Source of the DNA: Brachypterus glaber
Taxonomy: Eukaryota; Arthropoda; Insecta; Coleoptera; Kateretidae
NCBI GenBank assembly: GCA_958510825.1
Contig: OY294045.1
Span: 12,885,916-12,949,915 of the forward strand
DNA: 64,000 bases
Reading direction: 5' to 3'
How positions within the stretch are numbered: position 1 is the first letter of the stretch; each line of letters opens with the position of its first letter. The notes under the pieces were generated by a model. It ran no database searches. It was not told the origin of the DNA and worked only from the letters and a program-made list of their open reading frames with translations. This document shows positions 20,495-30,580 of the stretch, in pieces. The position numbers and the translations under genes were made by a program.

Positions 20495-21189
20495 CAGTGC
20501 GGTCCAAAAGTCACCCCCCCCCCCCTTTTAACTTTTGAACGAGTTGAGATATCGACTTTAAATTTAGAACTCCTAAATAAGACAACTTAAAATATCTTTT
20601 AGCATATATCTGATATTTACAGCTCTTAAAATGTGCGCAGGGGGGCATGGGGGGACATTTTTTTAAATGAAAAGGGGGGTCGCTTATAAAATTCTCTATT
20701 TTTAAACTAACATTTTTAAATTTTTTAAAAATATTTTTTAAGGTTTTGATTTTCAAATTTTTGTGCTAAAACATTCGATCTTTTAAGTTTTTTTTATAAA
20801 TTTTTATTTATATCAACTAAAATTATTTTAAAAGTATAACTAACATTTTTTTATGATGAAATTAGGCATTTTTAAAAAATTATTTGTTTTTTTTTTTTGG
20901 AATTTTGACATTATTACCCATTTTCAACCCCATTTAAAACCCAGAATTTTTTATTTTAATTTAAAAATATGGAGTTAAATGGAGAATTTTGTAAGATGAT
21001 GTATTACACGACCTCCCTTTCTGTTTAAAAAAATGTGCCCCCATGCCCACATTTTAAGAGCTGAAAGTATTAAATATATGCTAAAAGATGGATTAAGTTG
21101 TCTTATTTAAAAGTTCCAAATTTGAAGTCGATATCTCAACTGGTTCAAAAGTTAAGAGTGGGGGGGGGGGTGACTTTTGGACCGCTCTG
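20495..21189. mobile_element. Tc1/mariner-like foldback element, 695 bp
   Basis: Ends cagtgcggtccaaaagtcac and its complement with one change, TA at 20493-20494 and 21190-21191. The inverted repeats run for about 200 bp through opposed C and G runs ('aacttttgaacgagttgag', 'gagctgaaagtatt'). No transposase ORF. A single related end lies at 24630-24715. Confidence 0.8.
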
Positions 21190-22189
21190 TATATTATAAT
21201 TGTGAAATTTTGTAGGTATGTTTATTTATATTTAAAAAATACAAAAAAAAGATTTTAAAGTACTTGCATTTTTTTGGCCATAAAAATGCTTCGAAAAAAA
21301 AACATCAAAAAACCGTGGTCGCCATGATTCCGGTCGTTTGGACCGACTGAAAAAACATCGGTTTGGTTTGTATGCTACATTTATTTAAATAAACTTAATT
21401 TTTATATTACAATAAGTTCACAGATTCTTATACTAAAAAAATAATAAAACTGCTGTAGCGAACATGTTAAAATTTTCTATAAGGGCATTAAAAATAAAAT
21501 AAATTGTTGCCTTTGAAAGTGTTTCCCAATTACTTTGGGTGTTATTATCATGTAATACAAATTAAATACACAGTTATTTTATGGTGTTCTTTAAAGCCTT
21601 ATTGTACTAGATCGTATCGAATTTTTAAATATATACCAAGGTATATTTACTAATCTATAATTTAAATATGTTACAATTATCGAGTAGATTTCTATATAAT
21701 TAGAATAATAGGGGAAACTGAGAACCGCTGTTTTGAGGTCTTACATTAAAAGTCTGAAAATATAGGCAAAAAATAAGTAATTATGAGTCCCTAAATGTCT
21801 CTAAATAAATAAAATTACTTAAAAAAATAAAAATAAATAAAAATAAAACAAATAGAAAGATCACGGCTAGCCTTAAAAAATTTAAATGAAAAGTCAAACC
21901 ATCCCGGATTTTTTGACTTTAGGTTGTTTCTGGAACATTTACAAACAATTTTTGACAAAAATGGAAATCGCTCATGAAGCCGTTTTTAAATAAAGTAATT
22001 CTTCTTCATCTTCTTCAACTTTTTCCTGACATCGCAATACGGAGTTTTTCAATCAATTTTTTTAAGGCTTTTAAGTCCTCGGATGTAATTTACAAATGGT
22101 TTAGGTTTTTTTGTAATATAGGAAATATTATAATACCACTTTGTATTTTTAACGGGTTGACTGCCAAAATTAAAAAAAGCCAAAACTCG
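21190..22189. other. AT-rich unassigned region
   Basis: No gene. The ORF on the plus strand at 21974-22210 overlaps a minus-strand ORF and MITE-like sequence and is not credible. Confidence 0.4.
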
Positions 22190-22332
22190 GGGCACCCTAG
22201 GGGTACATGACAATGCGTCACGTGAGACTATTAAATATTTAATATTGCTGCCGAAATATGAAGCAGTATCATAATGGGGGGGGTCTAATATTGTCAAAAA
22301 AGCATCACGTGATTTATAGACAGTCCCTAACA
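22190..22332 (-). mobile_element. Possible Harbinger-like end fragment
   Basis: On the minus strand it starts gggactgtctataaatcacg, followed by 'tgatgcttttttgacaa', a C run and 'atagtctcacgtgacgca'. TAA lies outside the end (22329-22332). The end resembles, without matching, the gggctgtccatatattacg end of the MITE at 62992. Left end not resolved. Confidence 0.45.
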
Positions 22333-22810
22333 TAGCTAGAGCTGTAATCATAGAGCGCCAAAAGAATATGAAAAGATTGTAGAGGATTTTTTTTTATCAT
22401 GGATCTCACAAAAAAAAATAAGCTCAAATCAACCCACGTCTCCCTTATTATTAAAAATATAGTCAAACAGCATCCGATAAGGATTATATAATTTCACAGT
22501 AGTTTTGATCGGCCGATCAAAATTAAATTCAAGATACCTGGTCTATAATTTAAGAAGAGAGTATCTAGTAGTCTTGAATCTTCATCTTAAATATCACTGA
22601 TATTATCAGGTGTCCCATTAAAAAAATGTATATTTTAATGCTTTTAATTTTAGAATTTTAAAATATAAAAGTAAAAAATACACATGAAAAAGGAGACATT
22701 TCTTTATTGCAAGAGAGTTACATTATTTTTAGGTAAATATTTTAGCAGGAAATACTTATAGATATAACTACATATTTAGTTAGATGATTTTTTCCCGTAG
22801 TATAATATTG
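22333..22810. other. Unassigned region
   Basis: Nothing recognised. Confidence 0.4.
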
Positions 22811-23335
22811 TAGGTTAGGTTTTTGGGGTATGGGGGTTATTCAATTAAAAAACTTCTTTTCTCTAAATTGTGACGTTTCGATAGGGCCAAAATATTTTCT
22901 GCCACTATGCAAAAAAAAATTATACCTACAAATTAAAATTCAAAGTCTCTCATTTGTCAACACATTTACAAACACTTTACCATAAAGTTGGACGTTAGAC
23001 ATCCTATTTTAAATACATAAATACAATTTTCTATCTGTAATTTTATGTAGAAAATTGTATTTATGTATTTAAAATAGGATGTATAACGTCCAACTTTATG
23101 GTAAAATGTTTGTAAATGTGACAAATGAGAGAATTTTAATTTTTTTTTTTTGCATAGTGGCAGAAAATATTTTGCTCATACCTTAATTTATTGTTGTTAA
23201 TTAAGTTAATTCAGTGTTTATTAATTAAAGGTTCGAAAACGATAGAAAAGCCTTATCGAAACGTCACAATTTAGAGAAAAGAAGTTTTTTAATTGAATAC
23301 CCCCCGATACCCCAAAAACTAACCAACTATAACTA
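22811..23335. mobile_element. Large foldback element, about 525 bp
   Basis: Almost the whole length folds on itself. Outer arms: 'ggtttttggggtatggg' with 'gataccccaaaaacta', then 'attcaattaaaaaacttc' and 'ctctaaattgtgacgtttcg' with their complements. Inner arms: 'aaagttggacgttagacatc' with 'atgtataacgtccaacttt', and 'atacataaatacaattttct'. The centre is about 23045. No ORF. The right half carries about 60 extra bases absent from the left. Confidence 0.8.
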
Positions 23336-24229
23336 CATATGTAATTGTCGATTCTATGGTATAATTTTTGTATTTTTTTGTGATTTATTTTGATTTAAAG
23401 TGTATCTCAATTCTTTTTAATATTTGTATCCAATCCAATCCAATTCCAGTATAGCTTTTCCCTTTGGGTAGTTGGCCAGCTCGATCTAGTATAATTTTCG
23501 GTCTACACAAAACTGTCTCACTCTGTAGTGATGTTTGCGCAGACGCCAACGTATAAAAAAATTATCTCTTTGAAATTCATAAAAAAAAAATACTCACGTG
23601 TACACCGAAATACATTGAATTTAAATTTAACATCACATATTAATAATCACGAGTCACTTAAAACTTTACAATTAAACGAACACTTTTACGACATTACATA
23701 AAATAAATAATAAAATTAATCAAGTTCTGTGCATATCTATGATTGCGATGCTGATGCTGGAATATATCCGCCGAAGCGGTCACACCCGTTCCTTACAAAG
23801 ATCACGCTGCGACTGTAATATTTGTATAATTCTAGCTTCTATTTAAAAAAATATCTAACTATTCATTATATTTCCTTATTAAATATAATTCATGGTTTAT
23901 CGGTGGTCGTTGCCAAAATTAATGTCAAAATTTACTGTCCTGAAAAAAATCAACTTTTGATCATTTATGTTACGCAAAATTAGAAAAATTTAATTCAAAT
24001 CAAATAATGAAGACCTTTTGTAGACATAGTAATGAAGATATAAGAAACCGTAAAAATTTAAATGTTTAATATTATTTATAAAATGAATGTCAAAAATGTT
24101 GAAGTATGAAGTCATATAAAGAAGAATTATTGTTGTATTTAGAATTTTTTTATTGTATTATTTTATTTATTTGTTAGGGACACAGTATCATCGGCTATGT
24201 CGCTTACTGTTGTAATTAATAATAATAAT
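23336..24229. other. Unassigned region
   Basis: No gene. The word 'aattccagtatagct' near 23445 matches the end of the hairpin element at 37052-37238. Confidence 0.4.
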
Positions 24230-24382
24230 AATAATATTAGATAGTAGATGGCTGGATTAGGGTTATTTATATTCAAAAACGTTTTTTTACTAAAACTGCC
24301 GACGTTTCGTTGGCAGTTTTAGTAAAAAAACGTTTTTGAATATAAATAACCCTAATCCAGCCATCTACTATCTAATATTATT
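24230..24382. repeat. Near-perfect palindrome, 71-bp arms and 11-bp loop
   Basis: Arm 24230-24300 ('ggctggattagggttattt', 'ttcaaaaacgtttttttac', 'aactgcc') is matched base for base by 24312-24382, as far as I can check. The loop gacgtttcgtt is at 24301-24311. AAT trinucleotides lie on both sides. Confidence 0.9.
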
Positions 24383-24403
24383 GTTGGGTTACCAAACCAA
24401 GCT

Positions 24404-24405
24404 TA

Positions 24406-24490
<85 letters not shown>
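24404..24490. repeat. (AAT)n microsatellite, about 29 units
   Basis: Uninterrupted trinucleotide run. It gives the poly-Leu and poly-Ile minus-strand ORFs in this spot, which are artefacts. Confidence 0.95.
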
Positions 24491-24491
<1 letters not shown>

Positions 24492-24629
24492 AACCCTTAC
24501 TACGCATTTCCACAGAAAAAAGGTTCCTTGAACCAACCTGTCTTTCGATATGTACAAAGCCATATTCTCTTGTTTTAAAGCTAGAATTTCTTTGAAGAGA
24601 CACGTTTTTTTGGGTTATGTTATTTATGT

Positions 24630-24715
24630 GTTCCAAATTTAAAGTTGATATCTTAAGCCGTTCAAAAGTTAAGGCTTTGGCTAGCCCCCGCCCGGGCGGT
24701 CTTTAGACATGCACT
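24630..24715 (+). repeat. Single end related to the element at 20495
   Basis: 'ttccaaatttaaagttgat' and 'cgttcaaaagttaa' match the right arm of the 20495-21189 element, ending in 'atgcactgtatta'. The other end is missing. Confidence 0.55.
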
Positions 24716-24765
24716 GTATTATAATTACGTTTCAATTAAAATTACATGGTTGAGTTTCTGGACTA

Positions 24766-25030
24766 ATACGAAATTTACTACCATTAGTATACAGTATTAT
24801 AATATAATATATAATAACCTTTTATTGTTTTCATTTACTCTTATTGGGAGTGAGGCACTATCACACCTTAATTGTTTATTGGCTGTAAACAATCCTATAT
24901 ATTTAACTAACGTAATTTAACACCTAATTAAATAATAAAATAGTCGTGTTTTTTATAAAAAATAATATGACCCTCGATTTAAAAGTTATAATTTATACTA
25001 ATTGCGCAAATAAATATTATCTACTAATGG
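24766..25030. mobile_element. Possible small inverted-repeat element
   Basis: tactaccattagta near 24778 is matched by tactaatggtagta near 25022. Interior is AT-rich and without ORF. Only about 14 bp of end repeat, so tentative. Confidence 0.4.
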
Positions 25031-25152
25031 TAGTAGGCGGTATGCTCAATTGCACATCTTGTAGGCGTAAACAACAGTATGGTGCAAAAATAAAGCAAGT
25101 ACCAACCAGTGGCTGACTGGGTACTAATAAAAAAGATTTTTTTGGATTTATT

Positions 25153-25333
25153 TGAATACTGCCAATTAAACTATTTGGTTGTTAGTAATAAATTTTATTT
25201 TAGTCAAATAAAAATTCAGTTCATGTTAATAAATATTTTGATTTTATAATTATTTATTAATAAGAACAAAAAAGTTTATTTCGCAGAAGTAATTTTTATT
25301 ACTCACAACCAAATAATTTAATTGGTCATACTC
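25153..25333. mobile_element. Foldback MITE, about 180 bp
   Basis: Left arm 'ccaattaaactatttggttg' plus 'gtaataaatttt' pairs with right arm 'cacaaccaaataatttaatt'. Arms of about 40 bp with few mismatches. No target duplication recognised. Confidence 0.65.
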
Positions 25334-25827
25334 GACCAAATATTTTTTACCTACAAATAAACTGTGTATTTAGGGGCCCGCAAAACTGTCAAAGACCCTT
25401 GCTAAAAGGTTAAAGTGGCCTGCTAAAGGTCTAAAGGGGGGCGTGAAACGGTCAAAGGAGAGCCCGCAAAAGAGTTAGTTTATCTTTTCTCTAAAAAGCA
25501 TGTGACTAAAAAAGGGTCCTTAGCTATTTTTTCCTGTAAATCAGTAAACAACTACTTTTTTATGTGGTACTTGTTATAAAATTAATGGGTCCCCTTTAAT
25601 TTTCATTTTGGGCCCTATGCAAGGTAATCATCAATGAGCTGTTATAAAAAAACTAATAAAAGGGCCTACATTTTCACGAAAAATAAAAATAATTATATAT
25701 TATAAGTTGCCAGCGATGGTCCCGTAGAAAATTTCATGCATGCCGCTGAGATAAATTTTTACATCCACGTGCATGGGTAATTTACTTGCAGCTGCTGCTG
25801 ATGTGAATTTACACTCGAAGCGTTAAT
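25334..25827. other. Unassigned region
   Basis: Three spaced pieces near 25385-25465 share 'gcaaaactgtcaaag', 'gctaaaggtctaaag' and 'gtgaaacggtcaaag' words. No gene. Confidence 0.4.
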
Positions 25828-25829
25828 AT

Positions 25830-25868
<39 letters not shown>

Positions 25869-25925
25869 TTGTTACATCCAACAGTAAAAACCAATTAAAG
25901 GATGAGTCAAACAACAAGATACAGA
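25828..25925 (-). mobile_element. Probable LINE 3' end with (AAAT)n tail
   Basis: About ten ATTT units, then 'gttacatccaacagtaaaa' and 'ggatgagtcaaacaac'. On the minus strand this is a typical LINE 3' UTR and tail. No coding part seen. Confidence 0.4.
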
Positions 25926-26642
25926 ATTATAAAAAAAAAATAATAACAATCAAACTAGTAGAGTACAGAATATTATTATGCGGTGTGTATAATTTTTTTA
26001 CATCCAGTGTGTAAAGTTTAAACCAACGCGTAAATATACTTTTTACCTAAAACCCTCCAATTTAATAAAAAAAAAATAGAATAACCATTTTGTTATTTTT
26101 CTATTTATGAATAGTGTTTTATGGAAAAACTAGGCAACAGAAAAATAAAACGTATATTCGTAATCAACGCTACAAAAAGTCCAAACCAATATAAAATAGA
26201 AACAGAAAACATACACAAGTCTTAACAACTCAAAATTTGCAGGCCAGTATTACCGCCTAAATAAGTAAAATATTATAAAATGTATGTTTTAAGGATATTA
26301 TATTAATCACAGTTTTTAAATATTTACTTTTAATCAACACTTACCAATTATTTCTTTGAAAAATCTAGCACACACAAAATTATACGTACGCTCTTACAAA
26401 CGTAAACAATTATAATGGTCGACAGCCACCAGACTCGCTGAATTCTGGCTTCTCGAGTCACGTGACTAGCTTAACGCCCGCGATTGGCTGACTTGTACAT
26501 CAGAAGTGTGATTTTCACACTTCGGGTGTATTGTTGCTAAAGGTATGTTTATAAAAATACACTTTCTTGAGCTCCGAGTGTATTGTTGTAGAAGGTATGG
26601 ATGTAAAAATACACCCTCTAGGTCAAAATCACCTCACCTGTG
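25926..26642. other. Region in which the RNase H LINE is inserted
   Basis: Near 26500-26640 are repeated words 'gtgtattgttg', 'gtaaaaatacac' and 'aggtatgtttataaaaatac'. Similar 'tgtaaatttacac' words continue at 27400-27450 on the far side of the LINE, so the insertion interrupts a repetitive unit. The first ~37 residues of the ORF that starts at 26545 come from here and are not LINE protein. Confidence 0.5.
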
Positions 26643-26656
26643 TAGTGTCACATCAA

Positions 26657-27258
26657 AAGCCGCTCTAAAGGCATTGTGCAATCCCAGCACTCGGTCACTT
26701 CTAGTCAGGGAGTGTGCAGAAGCCTTGGAAGAGTTAGCAAGGACCAAAAACGTTCAACTGGTATGGGTACCGGGTCATAGTGGAATTCCCGGAAACGAGA
26801 AGGCAGATGAACTTGCAAGACTCGGATCAGGGATGGCCTGCACGGGGCCGGAACCTATATTGGGGGTTACAAGGAAGCAGGTAAAGACCGCTCTCGACGA
26901 GTGGGCTTATACCAAGCTAAAGGAGCAATGGAGGGAGGTCGACGGTTGCCGGCAAGCTAGGGACTTCCTGGATGGCCCAAGCAAATCAAAGACCGACTGG
27001 TTGCTGGAAAAAGGAAGAACTGCACTCAGACAACTTGTAGGGGTCCTCACGGGTCACTGCAGGCTAAGGAAGCACCTGGCAACAATGCGGATTCTAGAGA
27101 GTCCGCTATGCCCAGAGTGCGGTGAGGATGAAACATCCTCTCATTACTTAGCCGAGTGCGTCAGATACGACAGGATCAGGTTGCAAGTCTTTGAAACTGA
27201 AAGACAACCAAGAGGAACTAAGAGATCTCCCCTGGACCAATATCCTGACCTTTATTGA
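26657..27258 (+). pseudogene. LINE ORF2 C-terminus: RNase H end and zinc knuckle
   Basis: The open frame begins upstream at 26545 by chance; real LINE protein starts after 26656. It shows the RNase H signature VWVPGHSGIPGNEKADELAR, which degrades the RNA of the RNA-DNA hybrid, then a C-x2-C-x7-H-x4-C knuckle (CPECGEDETSSHYLAEC). Such an order is known in I/R1-type LINEs, so I infer that group. Near 27190-27195 a one-base shift moves the reading out of frame. In the other frame the sequence continues EELRDLPWTNILTFIERTG and stops at TAG near 27277, clearly the original C-terminus. All upstream RT and endonuclease parts are missing. Confidence 0.9.
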
Positions 27259-27382
27259 AAGGACGGGCAGGTTCAAGTAGGACTCAAAGTAGTAAATGGC
27301 TGGGATTGCCTGGGGTGACAAAAAGGGCCAGAAATGGCCTAGTTGTCCGGCTTTGGCCAACCCAAAAATTTACTACTACTAC
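26657..27382 (+). mobile_element. 5'-truncated RNase H-bearing LINE with target site duplication
   Basis: TAGTGTCACATCAA at 26643-26656 is repeated exactly at 27383-27396, giving a 14-bp target site duplication. Between them are the 3' part of a LINE ORF, a short 3' UTR ('ccagaaatggcctagttg') and a (TAC)n tail. The element is clearly more GC-rich than its surroundings. 5' truncation plus a long target duplication is what target-primed reverse transcription leaves. Confidence 0.93.
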
Positions 27383-27396
27383 TAGTGTCACATCAA

Positions 27397-28000
27397 TGTT
27401 GATGTACATTTATATAAAGGTGTAAAATTTACACATTTATAGAGTGTATTTTTTTAAACCTTTTCAATGTAAAAAGTTTTTCTGGGTCCTCTACATACAA
27501 AATAGTTCAGTATTTAATAAGGTACCAAATTCTCACTGTACGGTAAGTTAAGTAAAAACCTGTGTTTGCGTAAAATATTATTATTTTAAATTCAAACATC
27601 CCTTTATTTTTACTTTCAGACAATCCAAAATTACATTTGTATGTTAAAGACAAGAAACGAAAACATAATCTAAATAGAAATCGGGATAAAACATTGTTTT
27701 TATATTAAAACGATTGGATCTTTGGATGTGATTTGTTTGTCCAAAGTATACGAAAGTAACAAAAAAAAATGTCACATTACATAAATAACCTTTTATTTTA
27801 AGAAAACAAATTTTACAAAAAACCACTTTTGTGGAATGAAAAATTTCGTCTATTTTAAGCAAAATAATTAAAGATTGTTTTTATAATGTACTATTTTAGG
27901 AAGTGCGGCATAATAAGATTAAGAATTTTTGTCAATTTTTAACAAAATTTACAAGACTAAAGGTTGATTCAAGCATAATTATCACTAACTGAACTAAGCC
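27397..28000. other. Unassigned AT-rich region
   Basis: No gene. The first 60 bases resume the repetitive unit interrupted by the LINE. Confidence 0.4.
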
Positions 28001-28540
28001 CAGGGGCGGATCCACGGGGGGGGGTTAATGGGGGTAATTACCCCCTCAGTGTAGAACTTAAGAGTGAAATTCGTACGCCGCGTTACAGAGGGGGGGGGGG
28101 TGTCAGTAAAAATATTACGTAACACTTAAAAAATTATAAACTTTAAAATTTTTTATTGGATCACGTTTTTAACAATGATATAGGCTTAAAGAGACGGTTT
28201 CCTTGCAAATTTTATTGCACACGGCGTGGTTAACAGGTAATAAATCCTCTAAACAATAAAAATTAGAGATGTAAAACCATAGCCAATAACCGGTTTTCGG
28301 TTTGGACTTTTTACATCAGACCGGTTTTGGGTTAAAACACGGAAGCAATAACAGGTTAAAAACCGGTTTACACCATAAAGCAAAATTTCCTTTAATTTTT
28401 TTTTACTTTTTGTAAAATGTTACGTAACAAATAGGGGGGGGGGGTGTGGGGGTTCTCGAAAATGTTACATGGGGGGGTGGGGGTCAAAAATGGCCAGATT
28501 TTGCGTTACGTAATACTTGAACGCATCCTTATTTTTTAAT
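28001..28540. repeat. Mixed repeat patch: hAT-type end and family H pieces
   Basis: Starts with caggggcggatccacgggg, a form I know from hAT inverted ends. Then come G runs, 'aaatattacgtaacactt' (28113) and, at 28405-28535, 'gttacgtaacaaatag' through 'ttttgcgttacgtaatactt', the end of the TAA-flanked family H. The order suggests overlapping insertions that I cannot fully separate. Confidence 0.5.
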
Positions 28541-28621
28541 TTAAGAATATAAAAGTTAAGTTTTTGGATTTTACTTTTTTTTATTAATTTTGAGCCGTGA
28601 ATGTAGTTGTTATACTATATT

Positions 28622-28705
28622 GGGAGATTTAGCTCAGCGGTCAATGGCATCGATATAGCCTGACACTGATCTAATAATCGTGAGTTCAAACCTCACTGGC
28701 GCCGA
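28622..28705 (+). promoter_or_regulatory. Internal pol III promoter (A and B boxes) of the SINE
   Basis: A box tagctcagcgg about 10 bp from the head start; B box gttcaaacctc about 50 bp later. The sequence does not fold as a normal tRNA in my reading, so it is a SINE head and not a tRNA gene. Confidence 0.65.
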
Positions 28706-28883
28706 TTGCCTTTTTCAATTAATTAATAATTGAAATTTGGCGAAGGCGTACTCCCTAGATATATTGGTTCGAAAGTCAATTAAAGCCGGTGGTTCCCTCT
28801 ACTCCTAGCCCACACAAGTCCTGGACTTAGGGGATGCTTAATTAAGTAGAATAGTACGAGGTTAAAAACAAACATAAACATAA
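28622..28883 (+). mobile_element. tRNA-derived SINE, copy 1
   Basis: The head (28622-28705) has a pol III A box in 'tttagctcagcgg' and a B-box-like 'gagttcaaacctc' at tRNA-like spacing. The body follows: 'tttttcaattaattaata', 'gaaatttggcgaaggcg', 'ggtggttccctctactcc' and 'cacacaagtcctggacttag'. It ends in an A-rich tail with aaacataaacata. The body is shared with 34690-34870. It is probably transcribed by RNA polymerase III and copied by a partner LINE; the partner is unknown. Confidence 0.8.
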
Positions 28884-29074
28884 AATCCCTTGTCGTTATT
28901 TTTATTATTCAAAAAATTTTATTAATTCAATTTAAATTAATATAATAAATTTTAAGCATTACTATAGTTAAATTAAATACGTTGTTTAATTTAACTACAT
29001 TGTAATTTTAATTAATATAATATTCAATTTTTCTGCACGGTAGTTTTTAGTAAATTTAGTTTCAAAACTCATCA

Positions 29075-29428
29075 TCAGTAGTCAGCTTAAACTCAGTTTG
29101 AAAATAAACACAAAAACATAGGCTTACGGAATAATTTTGCCGAATTATGAGGGAAATTTTTATAAAGGTCACTAAATCGAAACATTTGTTACTCACAACA
29201 ATATTGACTATACATATTAACTATATAATTTTTATATTTTAAGAAAACGAAAGTTTTATTTATCGATAACTTTTTTTCCCACCTTACTCGTTTAAATAGA
29301 ATCATTAAAAAAAATCAAAATAAAAAGAAGTAAAACTGTAAATATTTAAAACCTCGCATCAACGCTAGAGTTGACGCGGCGTCTATTCGAGTACTGGAAA
29401 TTCGCCGAGTACTGCTCATCATACAGCA
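29075..29428 (+). repeat. Dispersed repeat family A, copy 2
   Basis: Same blocks as 3971-4285 plus an extra middle part ('gtcactaaatcgaaacatt', 'cacaacaatattgac') that copy 3 also has. Right edge 'attcgccgagtactg' complements the left edge of copy 1. Confidence 0.8.
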
Positions 29429-29643
29429 CCCAAAGTATTTATGTATAGAAAGTAAACTCAAATCTAGTAGGAACCAAGCCGTAAAGATATATAATTCCCC
29501 GCATTCTATAGTATACTACTCGCAATTACAAGTAATTTTCTTCTGGTGAAGTTTTAAGTTAAACTTTAGTTGTTTAGAATTGTACTCACTTTGTTTTTTT
29601 TTTTAATTATTTTGGACTTTTTTTTTATTTTTGTGGTCCAAAA

Positions 29644-29782
29644 TAATAGTTTACCCATTACGCACCGAGTACGCAAACCTAATTTTCAGCGCACTAGAAT
29701 ACTTATTTTTTACAAGGCGGAGCCGAGTAAAAAAGCACTCGAAGTGCACTGAAGTAGGTTGGCGTCTAGTGCGTATACTATT
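29644..29782. repeat. Family O hairpin, copy 1
   Basis: Left arm 'attacgcaccgagtacgc' and 'tattttttac' pairs with 'gtaaaaaagcactcgaag' and 'ctagtgcgtatactatt'. The core is aaggcggagccga. The right edge carries gcgtatactattttt. A reverse-orientation relative is at 45396-45530. A 60-codon ORF lying across it is not credible. Confidence 0.75.
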
Positions 29783-29955
29783 TTTCCTACGACCTAACAC
29801 CTAAACATCCAAAAAACGCAAAAATTCTTTTAAAATTAATTTTATTAATTTGTCGTTTTGTATTTGACGTTGACTTATTCTCTGACAGCAGATATGTAAA
29901 ATCAGTTGACTGTCACTTTCCGACATCTGTCATGGCAATGGGTGAAAAATAAGCA
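29783..29955 (-). repeat. Family O tail, copy 1
   Basis: On the minus strand this matches 45195-45395: 'gtgttaggtcgtagg', 'gacagcagatatg' complement, 'atcagctgattttacat'-like words and 'ccattgccatgac'-like words. On the plus strand it begins ttttcctacgacctaac. The tail is joined to the hairpin by the word gtcgtaggaaaaatagtata. Confidence 0.7.
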
Positions 29956-29974
29956 ATAACTACTACTATAGTAT

Positions 29975-30580
29975 TTTTAACAAAGGTATATTTTTTAAAC
30001 CTTCTACACGGAAAGAAATTAGTGGGCTCTGGGTAACAGTGGCAAATTATAGTGATTTAAGCTATAGATTATAAGGGACACAATAACTAATAATGTTAAA
30101 AATAAATTGGAAACGATTATATATATTACAGACACGATTATATTTATTACAGGCACTATTATAAATTTACAGAAATTTTATTATATTATAAAAATTATTA
30201 GCACGGACAATAATTAAATCTATTTAAGCTATAAATGCCATACTATTTGTTATATTTTATTATTCACTAAACAATTAAAGTATTTCATATAAATTTTTAC
30301 ACTGACTGCCATAATTGTAAGAGAAAGCCTTGTATTTATATAATAAGCGATTATAATTTGCTTGGTATGTGTGTTATAGCGCTCCTAGCTATATTTTTTT
30401 TTTCCGTGTAGCTTGTTAACAATCTTTAAGTTACTATAGCAACACAAGATGCGCAAGCGTCGTAATTTACACAATCGTAAAAACGATGTGCCAGAATAAA
30501 AACGATTTTATAAGCAAATTTTGTTGTGTGCCAGATTAAAAGCGATTTTATAAGCAAGTTTTGTTTGTACATGAGTAATT
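29975..30580 (-). repeat. Family J repeat, partial copy, split by an insertion
   Basis: 'aggtatattttttaaacctt' (29985-30003) and 'ttaacaatctttaagttac' through 'cgattttataagcaaattt' (30414-30530) are contiguous, in complement, in the full copy at 35557-35985. The 30007-30408 element separates them. Confidence 0.7.
30007..30408. mobile_element. ACAC-G element inserted in family J
   Basis: Ends cacggaaagaaa and ttttttccgtg, TA outside at 30005-30006 and 30409-30410. Length 402 bp. The uninterrupted family J copy near 35930 shows the target as 'aaccttcccgtttgtaaac'. The interior is AT-rich with several near-repeats of 'cgattatatttattacag'. No ORF. Confidence 0.75.

Noticed and set aside
22049..22351. 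100-codon minus-strand ORF
   Set aside because: Crosses a MITE-like end and AT-rich sequence; no domain, and an overlapping opposite ORF of similar quality.
24378..24636. Poly-Leu and poly-Ile ORFs on the minus strand
   Set aside because: They are readings of the (AAT)n microsatellite.
27148..27360. Minus-strand ORF of 70 residues
   Set aside because: Antisense to the RNase H LINE and its 3' UTR.
28622..28705. A true tRNA gene
   Set aside because: A and B boxes are present but no acceptor stem or clear anticodon arm, and a SINE body follows directly.
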